Assembly (NCBI GenBank): GCA_003612625.1
Contig: RAZJ01000018.1
Span: 1-55,168, forward strand
Direction of reading: 5' to 3'
Length of the DNA stretch: 55,168 nucleotides
From: a bacterium 1XD42-1
GTDB taxonomy: Bacteria > Bacillota > Clostridia > Oscillospirales > Ruminococcaceae
Shown in pieces: positions 8,429 through 16,934 of the stretch; positions within the stretch are counted from its first letter, which is position 1; every line of letters starts with the position of its first letter. The translations under genes and the position numbers were made by a program. The notes under the pieces are model-generated. The model saw only the letters and a program-made list of their open reading frames with translations, was not told the origin of the DNA and ran no database searches.

Positions 8429-9367
8429 TCAGCTAACGGTTTTCAGTACATGCAGCCAAACCGGTTCCCCTTCCGAAAAGGTTTGATCCCAATTTGCTTT
8501 CACTACGACATCCATATCCTTTACTTTTATAATATATTGCTGGTAAAATCCTAAAAATTCCCTATGACATACGGTTCCTTCCAGTTCCCCTGTTTTACCG
8601 ATTTGAATATGCTCCGGGCGCACATAAATTGTAGTGCCATCAGGGCCAGGCAGGGCATTCGCAAACCCCAGAAAATTCATGGCAAACAGGTTTGCCGGAC
8701 AGTTATAAACTTCCTCCGGGGTGCCAATTTGGATCAGATTTCCCTGATCCATAATGGCAATTTTATCCGCCAAAGTCATGGCTTCTTCCTGATCGTGGGT
8801 TACAAAAATCATGGTCGTTCCAAACTGCCGTTGAAGCTGCCGGATCTCCTCCCGCATTTTCACCCGGAGCTTTGCGTCCAAATTGCTTAGGGGTTCGTCT
8901 AATAACAGCACCTTTGGATTCATAATCAGCGCCCGGACCAAAGCGACTCTCTGCTGCTGGCCGCCGCTGATCTCCTGAATCCTGCGGCTGGCTTCATTGG
9001 AAAGCCCCACCAATTCTAAATATTCCATCCCTTTTTCCCGGGCTTTTTTTCGCGGGATGCCTTGGAATTTTAATCCGTAAATTACATTTTCCAAAACAGT
9101 CATATGGGGAAATAAGGCATAAGACTGGAAAACAGTAGAAATTGGGCGCCGTTCCGGAGGCAATTCATTCATACGAACGCCGTCTGCCAGAATTTCCCCT
9201 TCATCCACTTCCAGAAAACCGCCCAGCATTTTTAATGTAGTGGTTTTACCGCATCCGGAAGCCCCGAGCATACACAGCAGCTCCCCTTGTTCCAGACTGA
9301 GGGAGAGATGGTTCACAACCTGCTGATCACCGAAGCGTTTGCATAAATCACGCAGTTCCAAAAACAT
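8429..9367 (-). CDS. ABC transporter ATP-binding protein (Fe3+/spermidine type, with TOBE)
   Basis: 312 aa. Walker A LGASGCGKTT, Q-loop VFQSYALFPHM, signature ISGGQQQR, Walker B VLLLDEPLSNLDAKLR and H-loop VTHDQEEA are all intact. After about residue 235 comes a C-terminal TOBE-like beta domain (YVRPEHIQIG), usual in importers for ferric iron, polyamines, phosphonates or sulfate. It powers the permease encoded immediately upstream (2-bp gap). Ribosome site GGAAGGAGAT precedes the ATG at 9367. The substrate is inferred only from the class of the neighbours. Confidence 0.92.
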   Translation of the reverse strand: MFLELRDLCKRFGDQQVVNHLSLSLEQGELLCMLGASGCGKTTTLKMLGGFLEVDEGEILADGVRMNELPPERRPISTVFQSYALFPHMTVLENVIYGLKFQGIPRKKAREKGMEYLELVGLSNEASRRIQEISGGQQQRVALVRALIMNPKVLLLDEPLSNLDAKLRVKMREEIRQLQRQFGTTMIFVTHDQEEAMTLADKIAIMDQGNLIQIGTPEEVYNCPANLFAMNFLGFANALPGPDGTTIYVRPEHIQIGKTGELEGTVCHREFLGFYQQYIIKVKDMDVVVKANWDQTFSEGEPVWLHVLKTVS

Positions 9368-9369
9368 AT

Positions 9370-11022
9370 TTATCTCCTTCCCCGCATGATAATCCTGGAC
9401 AGTCCCAGATTCACAAGCAGTGTTATAATAATAATGAAAGCAGCTATCAAAGAAGCAAGGCCATATTCCCCGCTGTTGACCGCATCAAATAAAGCAAATA
9501 CTGCAATTTTTTTGCCGGGATGAATTAAGAAAATAACTGCCCCTACGGTAGTCATAGCGCTGGTAAAATTGTTGATAAATCCAACTAAAAAAGCATTTTT
9601 CAGATTGGGAAATACAATATCTTTGATGACATGGAATTTCTGCGCGCCTAAATCCTGGGCAGCCTGTTCCATCGTCACGCTGATTTGGGAAAGTGCCGCA
9701 CTGGTTGTTTTCGTGGTGGTAGGAAGCTGTTTAAAAATCATATTTAAAATAACAATCAGCGCTGTACCGGTTAATTTCAGGGGCGGATGGTTGAAGGCCA
9801 AGATATATCCAATCCCAAAGCAGGTGCCTGGCAGCATATACGGCAGAGTGGCTACAAAATCCGTAAAATTCCGCAGGGGAATCCGCCTGCGTTCAATATA
9901 GTAAGACAGCAGCATCCCAAAGATTGTGCCTGCCATAGCCACAATCAGTGCATAAACAATGCTGCGCACTAAGGTGGAGGAATTATACATCCGAAGCTGT
10001 TCAAAATGCTCCAAAGAAAAATGCAGCTTTCCACGGATGGATTTTGTAAATGCTCCAACAAAAATAGAACCATACTGAAGCAGCATCATACCGTAAAACA
10101 ATGCCGATAAAATGGTCAGCAAAAGATTTGCAATGCCTTTTAAATGGAATACAGACTGAAATTCCCCAGTTTTCCCGTCACTGGCTGAAAACAGGCTGTT
10201 CCGCATCAGCAAACGGTAAAATACAAATATAATTAACGCCGGAACCAGAATAATCATATTCATAGCAGATGCCCGGGGCAAATTGGAATACCCGATAATC
10301 TGTAAATAAATTTCCGGAGCTAACACATTAAAACGACCTCCGATAATCATAGGCGTTCCAAAATCCGATAAGGAACGGATAAAGGAAAGCAGGAAGCAAA
10401 CCAGCATGGCGGGACGGATCAGCGGCAGAATCACATCCCATAAGGTATGGGATGGGCTTGCCCCTAAATCCCTGGATGCGTGAATCAGACTTTGATCGAC
10501 TTTAGAAAGTACCCCCATAAGCAGAAGGGCATTTAAAGGTACAAAAGAAAGGCTTTGCATTGCCACAATCCCGCCCCAGCCATAGGGATTGATAGAAAGG
10601 CCCAGCAAACGGTAAGTAATAATCCCCCGCCTGCCAAAAAGCTGAATATAGGCAAGGGCTGAAACAAAGGGCGGGGAAACCATTGTCATCATTAAAAGCC
10701 CCATCAGCAGCCCTTTTACTTTTTTTGGTGCAAAATGGACTTTTAAAGCTACTGCTGCTGCCAGCACCATAGAGCCTGCCGCAGACAAACAGGCCACAAA
10801 CAAGCTGTTGCTGAGAAGCCGCCCGTTTTTCAGGAACAGCCTGGAATATTCCTGCAAGCTGAAAGCTCCATCAATCCATAAGCTGTTTTTTACAATACAA
10901 AGGAGCGGGTACAGAATAAAGACTGCCACTGCACTCAAAAGAACCGCAAGTATTCCAAAATCTAATAGATTGTAAAAATGGGTACCTACAACAGATACCC
11001 ATTTTTTATTTCGTTTATTCAT
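9370..11022 (-). CDS. ABC transporter permease, fused double-domain (FbpB/AfuB type)
   Basis: About 550 aa with two homologous six-helix halves, each with the EAA-type loop that contacts the ATPase: ASRDLGASPSHTLWDVILP in the first half and AAQDLGAQKFHVIKDIVFP in the second. Fusion of both permease halves is characteristic of the ferric-iron/2-aminoethylphosphonate importer class. The ATG at 11022 overlaps the end of the binding-protein gene by 8 bp; an upstream GTG at 11040 is possible, but GGTGAT lies where it would serve the ATG. The early coding region contains a short palindrome around GGGTA...TACCC (about 10980-11000). Confidence 0.9.
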   Translation of the reverse strand: MNKRNKKWVSVVGTHFYNLLDFGILAVLLSAVAVFILYPLLCIVKNSLWIDGAFSLQEYSRLFLKNGRLLSNSLFVACLSAAGSMVLAAAVALKVHFAPKKVKGLLMGLLMMTMVSPPFVSALAYIQLFGRRGIITYRLLGLSINPYGWGGIVAMQSLSFVPLNALLLMGVLSKVDQSLIHASRDLGASPSHTLWDVILPLIRPAMLVCFLLSFIRSLSDFGTPMIIGGRFNVLAPEIYLQIIGYSNLPRASAMNMIILVPALIIFVFYRLLMRNSLFSASDGKTGEFQSVFHLKGIANLLLTILSALFYGMMLLQYGSIFVGAFTKSIRGKLHFSLEHFEQLRMYNSSTLVRSIVYALIVAMAGTIFGMLLSYYIERRRIPLRNFTDFVATLPYMLPGTCFGIGYILAFNHPPLKLTGTALIVILNMIFKQLPTTTKTTSAALSQISVTMEQAAQDLGAQKFHVIKDIVFPNLKNAFLVGFINNFTSAMTTVGAVIFLIHPGKKIAVFALFDAVNSGEYGLASLIAAFIIIITLLVNLGLSRIIMRGRR

Positions 11023-12136
11023 CTGTTTCTGCTTTATCACCGATCATGGTATTCCACTTGTCTAAAATCGCTGACCGCTGGGAGCCAAACAGGGAAAGAT
11101 CTTCTTTCATTAGGGATTCCACAGGGAAAGAAAGTTCTACATTTTCCAGGTTTGGTTTTACAATTTTAACAGTGTCTTTATTGTCCAGGGGGATAATTTC
11201 CCGCAGGTTTTCATCCTGATAGAACCATTTAATAAATTCTTTTGCGCCGTCTGCATTGGTGCCGCCTTTAAAAACTGCAACCCCTTCCGGAACATATGGA
11301 ATACCGTCTTCCGGATAAACCAAGGTTACATTTTGTTCTTCCTGTAATTTTTCCATTGCTTTATCCAAATAGGTGATTCCAATAGCAATTTCCCCAGCTA
11401 CTGTTTTTTCACTTGGGTCCTTGCCCCGTTTGGAATAATAATCAATATTGGCATTCAAATCCTCGAAATATTTCCATCCGGCTTCTTCGCCTTTTGTCTG
11501 CAAAATCGCATTGACTACGGCGTAATTGGTTCCGGAAATAGCCGGGTTTGACATGAGGATTTCACTTTTATAGGCAGGATTGATCAAATCATCCCAGGTT
11601 TTCGGTAATTCAAGGTTTTTCTCTGCAAGAATGTCATTATTAACGATAAAACCTACCACTGTCAATCCCTTGGAAAACCAGTGATTGTCGGCATCTTTAT
11701 ATTCCGGCGCCAAATCTGCGGCTCCGTCAAAATCTACCTGCTCCAGCAGGCCGTCTTCTTTTGCCTGCATAAACGCATCAATACCGCCGCCAAACCACAA
11801 ATCAGCCATGGGAGCGCCGCCCTCAGCCTTTACTTTGGAAAGGACTTCGCCAGAAGACATAGAAAGGTATTCCACTTGAATGCCTGTATCCTCTGTAAAC
11901 TTGTCAAAGAGAACCTGGTAAGCGTCAGAAGTGGTAACGACTTTTAAAGGCCCGTTGGAAGCGGCTGGCGCTACTTCTCCGGATGCTTCGGAGGAGCCGG
12001 CAGAGGAACTGGGGGCTTCTGAGGATTGGGGAGCGGAGCTGGCTTCACCAGAGGAAGCGTTATTCCCAGTCCCGCCACATGCGGCCAAGCCAAAGGCTGC
12101 CGTTATGGATAATAAAAATGCCAACAATCTTTTCAT
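11015..12136 (-). CDS. ABC transporter substrate-binding lipoprotein (Fe3+-type, family 1)
   Basis: 373 aa. Signal peptide with lipobox LAAC (Cys at residue 20), then a Ser/Ala/Glu-rich linker to about residue 60, which tethers the protein outside the membrane. The mature domain starts PLKVVTTSDAYQVLFDKF and shows ADLWFGGGIDAF, LPKTWDDLINPAY and GIPYVPEGVAVFKGG, typical of AfuA/FutA/PhnS-like binding proteins. Whether it binds iron, phosphonate or another ligand cannot be read from motifs. First gene of a three- or four-gene operon (binding protein, permease, ATPase, perhaps DUF2971), driven by the promoter at 12202-12230. Confidence 0.9.
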   Translation of the reverse strand: MKRLLAFLLSITAAFGLAACGGTGNNASSGEASSAPQSSEAPSSSAGSSEASGEVAPAASNGPLKVVTTSDAYQVLFDKFTEDTGIQVEYLSMSSGEVLSKVKAEGGAPMADLWFGGGIDAFMQAKEDGLLEQVDFDGAADLAPEYKDADNHWFSKGLTVVGFIVNNDILAEKNLELPKTWDDLINPAYKSEILMSNPAISGTNYAVVNAILQTKGEEAGWKYFEDLNANIDYYSKRGKDPSEKTVAGEIAIGITYLDKAMEKLQEEQNVTLVYPEDGIPYVPEGVAVFKGGTNADGAKEFIKWFYQDENLREIIPLDNKDTVKIVKPNLENVELSFPVESLMKEDLSLFGSQRSAILDKWNTMIGDKAETDE

Positions 12137-12201
12137 TTGTCAATCTCCTGTTTCTTTAAACATTAGGCTTATAGCACTGAATTTGTGTAAGGCTTCCTAC
12201 T

Positions 12202-12230
12202 ACTATACATCACTGTATATTTTTTGTCAA
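12202..12230 (-). promoter_or_regulatory. Promoter with embedded palindrome for the ABC importer
   Basis: On the minus strand TTGACA (12230-12225) and TATAGT (12207-12202) are separated by exactly 17 bp. The spacer carries the inverted repeat TATACATCACTGTATA (12205-12220), which overlaps the -10 element, where a repressor could block RNA polymerase. The remainder of the 12137-12459 gap is AT-rich; it also holds a TATAAT at 12377-12382 facing the rhodanese gene, without a good -35. Confidence 0.72.
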
Positions 12231-12459
12231 ATTCAAAAACTTTCTATTGTATTTTTAAATTAAAAGTCATTATTAATAGAAAAAAACTATTAAAAATTAC
12301 TTGTTGCCTTTTATAGATAAATGACGCATTTTAATCAAATATATCTATTTGCAAAATGGAATTTATTGCCCTATACTATAATGAAAAATACTTTAAATTT
12401 CTTTGATCGTCTGGTAAAGTAAAAAGATTCAGAGAAAAATAAAAGGAGATTGTAAAAAA

Positions 12460-13410
12460 ATGAAAAAACAGGTGTGTTTAGCATTTCTTGCGGCAGTAAG
12501 CGTAGCAACCATGTTTTCTGCAAATGTAACAGCGGCTTCTTATACTGCCAGCCGTCTGGCCCGGCCAACAACATCATCTCAGTCTGCCGGAATCTTACGG
12601 GATGTGGTAGAATCCCGCGCAATGGCATATTTTGCACAGTTTCCGGAAAATACCCATGTGATTTCTGCTAAAGATTTTCTTGCCAAAGTTGCCAATGGGG
12701 ATAATATGTTTATTATCGATCTGCGTTCCTCAGAGGATTATGCCAAAGGCCATATCAAGGGTGCAGTAAATATTCCGTTTGGTACCGACGTTGCAAAAGC
12801 TCTGAACCAGATTCCCGATAACAGACCCGTATTTGTCTATTGTTATACCGGGCAAACTGCCAGCCAGACTACCGCCCTGTTAAATGTAGCCGGAAAACCG
12901 GTTACCAATGTACGTTCCGGCTTTAAAGATATTTCCGCTGACGAAAATTTCGAGGCATTGTCCTCTAAGGTCCCCGCCGCTTTACCCAAAGCGGTTTACC
13001 CTGTCAATAAAAAGGTTGCAAATGCAATTACCGCTTACTTTGCAGAGATGGAAGCTCAAACCGATTATAAAAAATTCAATATCAGCCCGAAACAGGTAAA
13101 ACAAATTTCGGACAGCCGCAATAAGGCTTTTGAAATTCTTTCTGTACGCAAGGCTGCCGACTATGCCCAGGGACATATCAAAGGCGCAAATTTAAACATC
13201 CCCTTTGGCAAGGGTATGCAGGAACAATTTGGGAAACTGCCGAAAGACAAAAAAATAATTGTATACTGTTACAGCGGCCAGACATCTTCTCAGACCACCG
13301 CAATTCTCCGCTTGCTGGGTTATGACGCTTATTCCATGTCTGGCGGGGTTGGCAACGCAGAAGCCAAAACCGGCTGGTTAGGCGAAGGCTATGAGCTTGT
13401 TGCTGAATAA
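12460..13410 (+). CDS. Exported protein with two rhodanese domains
   Basis: 316 aa. A Sec signal peptide (MKKQVCLAFLAAVSVATMF, cleavage likely after ANVTAA) directs export. Two rhodanese modules follow: the first has IIDLRSSEDYAKGHIKGAVN and active loop CYTGQT, the second EILSVRKAADYAQGHIKGA and CYSGQT. Both loops keep the catalytic cysteine, so both could carry persulfide or act in thiol/sulfur transfer outside the membrane. The modules resemble each other over roughly 110 residues, which suggests internal duplication. AAAGGAGATTG precedes the ATG. The gene is followed by its own terminator and so appears monocistronic. Confidence 0.92.
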   Translation: MKKQVCLAFLAAVSVATMFSANVTAASYTASRLARPTTSSQSAGILRDVVESRAMAYFAQFPENTHVISAKDFLAKVANGDNMFIIDLRSSEDYAKGHIKGAVNIPFGTDVAKALNQIPDNRPVFVYCYTGQTASQTTALLNVAGKPVTNVRSGFKDISADENFEALSSKVPAALPKAVYPVNKKVANAITAYFAEMEAQTDYKKFNISPKQVKQISDSRNKAFEILSVRKAADYAQGHIKGANLNIPFGKGMQEQFGKLPKDKKIIVYCYSGQTSSQTTAILRLLGYDAYSMSGGVGNAEAKTGWLGEGYELVAE

Positions 13411-13427
13411 AATACTTTGAAGTAAAA

Positions 13428-13457
13428 AACGCAGGGGACTTTTCCCTGCGTTTTTTT
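13428..13457 (+). terminator. Intrinsic terminator after the rhodanese gene
   Basis: AACGCAGGG pairs with CCCTGCGTT around a short loop, followed by seven T residues. Confidence 0.9.
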
Positions 13458-13475
13458 AATATTGTAATAATTGGC

Positions 13476-13504
13476 TTGCATCTCTATGAAAATAGATTTA
13501 TACT
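13476..13504 (+). promoter_or_regulatory. Promoter of the acetyltransferase gene
   Basis: TTGCAT (13476-13481) and TATACT (13499-13504) are 17 bp apart, 35 bp before the start codon chosen for the next gene. Confidence 0.6.
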
Positions 13505-13539
13505 GTATTCTAAATCATAGGTACAGGAGGCTTTTTATA

Positions 13540-14031
13540 ATGGCAAAGGAAAATTTAACATTCCGGTATGCGGAAGAAAAAGATACTGCTTTAATTTTAC
13601 AGTTTATTCAGGGTTTGGCACAATATGAAAAAATGGAAAATGATGTCGTTGCAACAGAAGAACTCCTGAAAAGCTGGATTTTTGAAAAACAAGTTGCAGA
13701 AGTCTTATTTGCAGTAGTAGATTCCAAAGAAATTGGATTTGCTTTATACTTCCATAATTTTTCGACTTTTTTAGGCCGCGGCGGGATCTATCTGGAAGAT
13801 TTGTTCATTATGCCGGAATACCGCGGTCATGGTTATGGCAAAGCAATTTTTCATAAATTAGCTCAAATTGCTGTGGAACGGGGCTGCGGCCGTTTAGAAT
13901 GGCAGTGTTTGAATTGGAACCAGCCCAGCATTGATTTTTATTTGTCACTGGGCGCAAAACAGATGAATGAATGGACTGTTTACCGTTTAACAGGGGATGC
14001 TTTAAAAAATATAGCGGCAGATCAAAAATAA
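13540..14031 (+). CDS. GNAT-family N-acetyltransferase, SSAT-like
   Basis: 163 aa. The GNAT core is complete: YLEDLFIMPEYRGHGYGKAI holds motif A with the acetyl-CoA pyrophosphate loop, and LEWQCLNWNQPSIDFYLSLGA is motif B. The early stretch FIQGLAQYEKMENDVVATEE resembles diamine/spermidine N1-acetyltransferases (SSAT family), so a polyamine is a fair guess for the substrate. An in-frame start exists at 13471, but the ATG at 13540 has a clear AGGAGG and begins at the conserved domain; the promoter at 13476-13504 also lies inside the longer form. Confidence 0.9.
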   Translation: MAKENLTFRYAEEKDTALILQFIQGLAQYEKMENDVVATEELLKSWIFEKQVAEVLFAVVDSKEIGFALYFHNFSTFLGRGGIYLEDLFIMPEYRGHGYGKAIFHKLAQIAVERGCGRLEWQCLNWNQPSIDFYLSLGAKQMNEWTVYRLTGDALKNIAADQK

Positions 14032-14042
14032 TACCACAAAGA

Positions 14043-14098
14043 AAATCCCGGAAAGGTGTATCAACAGGATGCTGATACACTTTTCCGGGATTTTTACA
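14043..14098. terminator. Long-stem terminator between convergent genes
   Basis: TCCCGGAAA.GGTGTATCA pairs with TGATACACTTTTCCGGGA, followed by TTTTTA on the plus strand. It separates the plus-strand acetyltransferase from the minus-strand zinc-ribbon gene. Confidence 0.88.
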
Positions 14099-14106
14099 GT
14101 TATCCT

Positions 14107-14508
14107 CTAAACCTTTTTAATAAAGCTTTCATGACAGGAAGGGCATGTAACAGATACTTTCCCACGTCCCCGGGGAATCCGGATTTTTTGCCCGCAATGG
14201 GGGCATTTCATATGCTTATAATTCTGCATTTCCGCAAAAGCCCCTTTTCTTCCGGAAAACCATTGGGCAATCGGGTACCACCATTGCAAGAACCGCTGGT
14301 TTTCAAGCTGCCGGCGCGGAATATTATGGGAAAAAATACGGTAATAACAAAACCCTAAAAATACTACCGCTAATATGGATAAAAATGCCGCTGCACTTTC
14401 CTTGCATATCCCCCGCAAAAGAATACATAACATACATCCGACCAGAAGCCCATATCCCAGCTGATCCATTCCATAACGTCCTGCCATCATACGCCGGAAC
14501 CAATTCAT
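14107..14508 (-). CDS. Small membrane protein with C-terminal zinc ribbon
   Basis: 133 aa from the ATG at 14508, which has GGGGGATTGG upstream; in-frame ATGs at 14523 and 14589 are less well supported. Two hydrophobic segments lie at about residues 17-35 and 40-58 (LGYGLLVGCMLCILL; FLSILAVVFLGFCYY). The last 35 residues contain CPHCGQKIRIPRGRGKVSVT and CPSCHESF, four cysteines as two CPxC knuckles that should bind one zinc. This layout is common in uncharacterised Firmicute proteins; function unknown. Confidence 0.8.
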   Translation of the reverse strand: MNWFRRMMAGRYGMDQLGYGLLVGCMLCILLRGICKESAAAFLSILAVVFLGFCYYRIFSHNIPRRQLENQRFLQWWYPIAQWFSGRKGAFAEMQNYKHMKCPHCGQKIRIPRGRGKVSVTCPSCHESFIKKV

Positions 14509-14638
14509 AATCCAATCCCCCATTCTTTTCTCATTAAAGAGTTTACCATAAGACCATGCTTCTATGTATGAACATAACGTAAACAGCATTTAAATTAGAT
14601 TTCTCTCCTAGGGAGCCGTAATTTAATTTCATTAACAG

Positions 14639-14667
14639 TTGACAGCCATTATAAATTGTGTTACCAT
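14639..14667 (+). promoter_or_regulatory. thrS promoter
   Basis: A consensus TTGACA at 14639-14644 is followed after 17 bp by TACCAT (14662-14667), placing the transcript start just before the T-box leader. Confidence 0.6.
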
Positions 14668-14673
14668 TACTAA

Positions 14674-14920
14674 CGAGAAAAGCGATGATAAGGGACGTTT
14701 TCCTATTTTCCCAACGGCTGACAGAGAGATATGGTATCGCTGAAAATCATATCCCGTTTTTTAGGAAAACTACCACCCTTGGAGTGCATATGAAGAATAT
14801 GACGGAATCCCGCCGTTACCGGGAAGCGAGTGGCGTTTTATAAAATAAAAACGCAATTCGGGTGGAACCGTGGAGTTATATAGCTTCATCCCGTAATCAG
14901 GGATGGAGTTTTTTGTTTTT
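14674..14920 (+). promoter_or_regulatory. T-box leader controlling thrS
   Basis: The leader contains the T-box sequence GGGTGGAACCGTG (about 14860-14872), which binds the free acceptor end of uncharged tRNA, and ends in a terminator: CATCCC (14887-14892) pairs with GGGATG (14900-14905), followed by a long T-run. The upstream 180 nt can fold into the stem I region; an ACC codon suitable as threonine specifier occurs in it, though I did not fold the RNA. By family knowledge, uncharged tRNA-Thr would stabilise the antiterminator and switch on threonyl-tRNA synthetase. Confidence 0.9.
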
Positions 14921-14942
14921 TATGGAAAGGAAGTATGAAAGT

Positions 14943-16847
14943 ATGATTCAAGTCAAGCTGAAAGATGGTACTGTAAAAGAATTTGCAGAAGGGACAACTG
15001 TTGCCGAAGTCACAAAAAGTTTAGGTGCTGGCTTATTGAAAGCAGCTTGTGCAGGAAAAGTAAACGGGAAAGTTGTGGATCTGCGTACCCCGTTAAATGA
15101 AAATTGTGAATTATCGGTTTTAACCTTTGATGACGTGGAAGGCAAACATGCTTTCTGGCATACGGCATCCCATGTGCTGGCCCAGGCTGTTATGCGTTTA
15201 TATCCCAATACGAAATTTACCATTGGCCCGGCAGTAGAAAATGGATTTTATTACGATTTTGATGTAGAAAAACCTTTTACACCGGAAGACTTAGAAAAAA
15301 TTGAAAAAGAAATGGCTGCTATTGTAAAAAGCGGTGAAGAATTAGAACGGTTTACTTTAGATGTACCTGCTGCAAAAGACTTAATGAAAGAACAGCCCTA
15401 TAAATTGGAACTGATTGATAAACATGCTGCGGAAGGCGGCCCTATCAGCTTCTATAAACAGGAGGATTTTACAGATTTATGTGCAGGGCCTCACCTGCTT
15501 TCTGTGTCCCCACTGAAAGCGATCAAGTTAATCCAGTCTACAGGAGCCTACTGGCACGGGGACAGCAATAATCAAATGCTTTGCCGGGTATATGGCATTG
15601 CATTTCCAAAAGCTTCCCAGCTCCAGGAATATTTGACCATGCTGGAGGAAGCCAAACGCCGGGATCACCGGAAATTAGGCCGGGAACTGGATTTGTTCGA
15701 TATTTATGAAGAAGGCCCGGGGTTCCCGTTTTTCTTCCCAAAAGGCATGGTACTGCGCAATACGTTAGAAAGCTTTTGGCGTGATATTCATAAAAAATGC
15801 GGATATGAAGAAATCCGTACCCCATTGATTTTAAATGAAGAACTCTGGCACCGTTCCGGCCATTGGGATCACTATAAAGATAATATGTATACCACAAAAA
15901 TTGATGACAAGGATTATGCGATTAAACCTATGAATTGTCCGGGCGGAATGCTGGTTTATAAAAGAAAACTCCATTCTTATCGGGATTTACCGGAACGTGC
16001 CGCTGAATTAGGCATTGTCCACCGTCATGAATTATCCGGTGCATTGCATGGCTTAATGCGGGTCCGATGCTTTACACAGGATGACGCCCATATTTTTATG
16101 ACGCCGGAACAAATCGAAGAAGAAGTTTTAGGCGTTATGTCTTTAATTGACAATATCTATAAAGTTTTCGGATTTGATTATTTCTTAGAATTATCTACCC
16201 GTCCGGAAGATTCTATGGGGACAGAAGAACAATGGGAAATGGCAACCAATGCCTTACGGAATGCCTTGGAGAAAAACGGCAAAAACTACACGGTCAATGA
16301 AGGCGACGGAGCATTCTACGGCCCAAAAATTGACTTTCATTTACGGGATTCCATTGGCCGTACCTGGCAGTGCGGTACTATTCAATTAGATTTCCAGATG
16401 CCGGAACGGTTTGATTTAACCTATACAGGAAAAGACGGGGAAAAACACCGTCCTGTTATGGTCCACCGTACCGCCTTTGGCAGCATTGAACGGTTTATTG
16501 GCATTTTAACCGAGCATTATGCCGGAGCATTCCCAATCTGGTTAGCCCCTGTCCAAGTAAAAATCCTGCCTGTTACAGATGACCATATTCCTTACTGCAA
16601 AAAAGTAATGGGCGCTTTAGAAGAAATCGGAATCCGTTGTGAGCTGGACAGCCGCAATGAAAAAGTCGGATACCGTATCCGGGAAGCACAGCTTCAAAAA
16701 ATCCCATATATGCTTGTTTTGGGCGAAAAAGAAGCCGCAAGCGGTGATGTAGCTGTTCGGGACCGCCGGGATGGAAAAACAACTGTTATGTCTTTAGAAG
16801 CCTTTTTACAAAAAGCCAAAGAAGAAATTGATACAAAAGCCAACTAG
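14943..16847 (+). CDS. thrS: Threonyl-tRNA synthetase
   Basis: 634 aa class II synthetase that charges tRNA-Thr. Domains in order: TGS (VKLKDGTVKEF, residues 1-60), the editing/SAD domain with HTASHVLAQAV and the later YKQEDFTDLCAGPH zinc site, the catalytic core with motif 2-type block RVRCFTQDDAHIF and NCPGGMLVYK, motif 3 GSIERFIGILTEHY, and the C-terminal anticodon-binding domain (PVTDDHIPYCKKV...). A start at 14862 is in frame but lies inside the T-box motif; the ATG at 14943 has GGAAAGGAAG upstream and matches family length. Confidence 0.97.
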   Translation: MIQVKLKDGTVKEFAEGTTVAEVTKSLGAGLLKAACAGKVNGKVVDLRTPLNENCELSVLTFDDVEGKHAFWHTASHVLAQAVMRLYPNTKFTIGPAVENGFYYDFDVEKPFTPEDLEKIEKEMAAIVKSGEELERFTLDVPAAKDLMKEQPYKLELIDKHAAEGGPISFYKQEDFTDLCAGPHLLSVSPLKAIKLIQSTGAYWHGDSNNQMLCRVYGIAFPKASQLQEYLTMLEEAKRRDHRKLGRELDLFDIYEEGPGFPFFFPKGMVLRNTLESFWRDIHKKCGYEEIRTPLILNEELWHRSGHWDHYKDNMYTTKIDDKDYAIKPMNCPGGMLVYKRKLHSYRDLPERAAELGIVHRHELSGALHGLMRVRCFTQDDAHIFMTPEQIEEEVLGVMSLIDNIYKVFGFDYFLELSTRPEDSMGTEEQWEMATNALRNALEKNGKNYTVNEGDGAFYGPKIDFHLRDSIGRTWQCGTIQLDFQMPERFDLTYTGKDGEKHRPVMVHRTAFGSIERFIGILTEHYAGAFPIWLAPVQVKILPVTDDHIPYCKKVMGALEEIGIRCELDSRNEKVGYRIREAQLQKIPYMLVLGEKEAASGDVAVRDRRDGKTTVMSLEAFLQKAKEEIDTKAN

Positions 16848-16864
16848 AACTGAACTATATGAAT

Positions 16865-16905
16865 AAATCTCCGCCGGCTGGGCCGGCGGAGATTTATTTT
16901 CTTTA
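16865..16905. terminator. Terminator between thrS and the one-carbon operon
   Basis: A perfect 14-bp stem (16865-16878 with 16882-16895), core CCGCCGGC/GCCGGCGG and a 3-nt loop, followed by T-rich sequence. Because the stem is flanked by A/T on both sides it may end both convergent transcripts. Confidence 0.9.
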
Positions 16906-16934
16906 TAATCAGGATTCTCTCCTAAAAAAATTTA

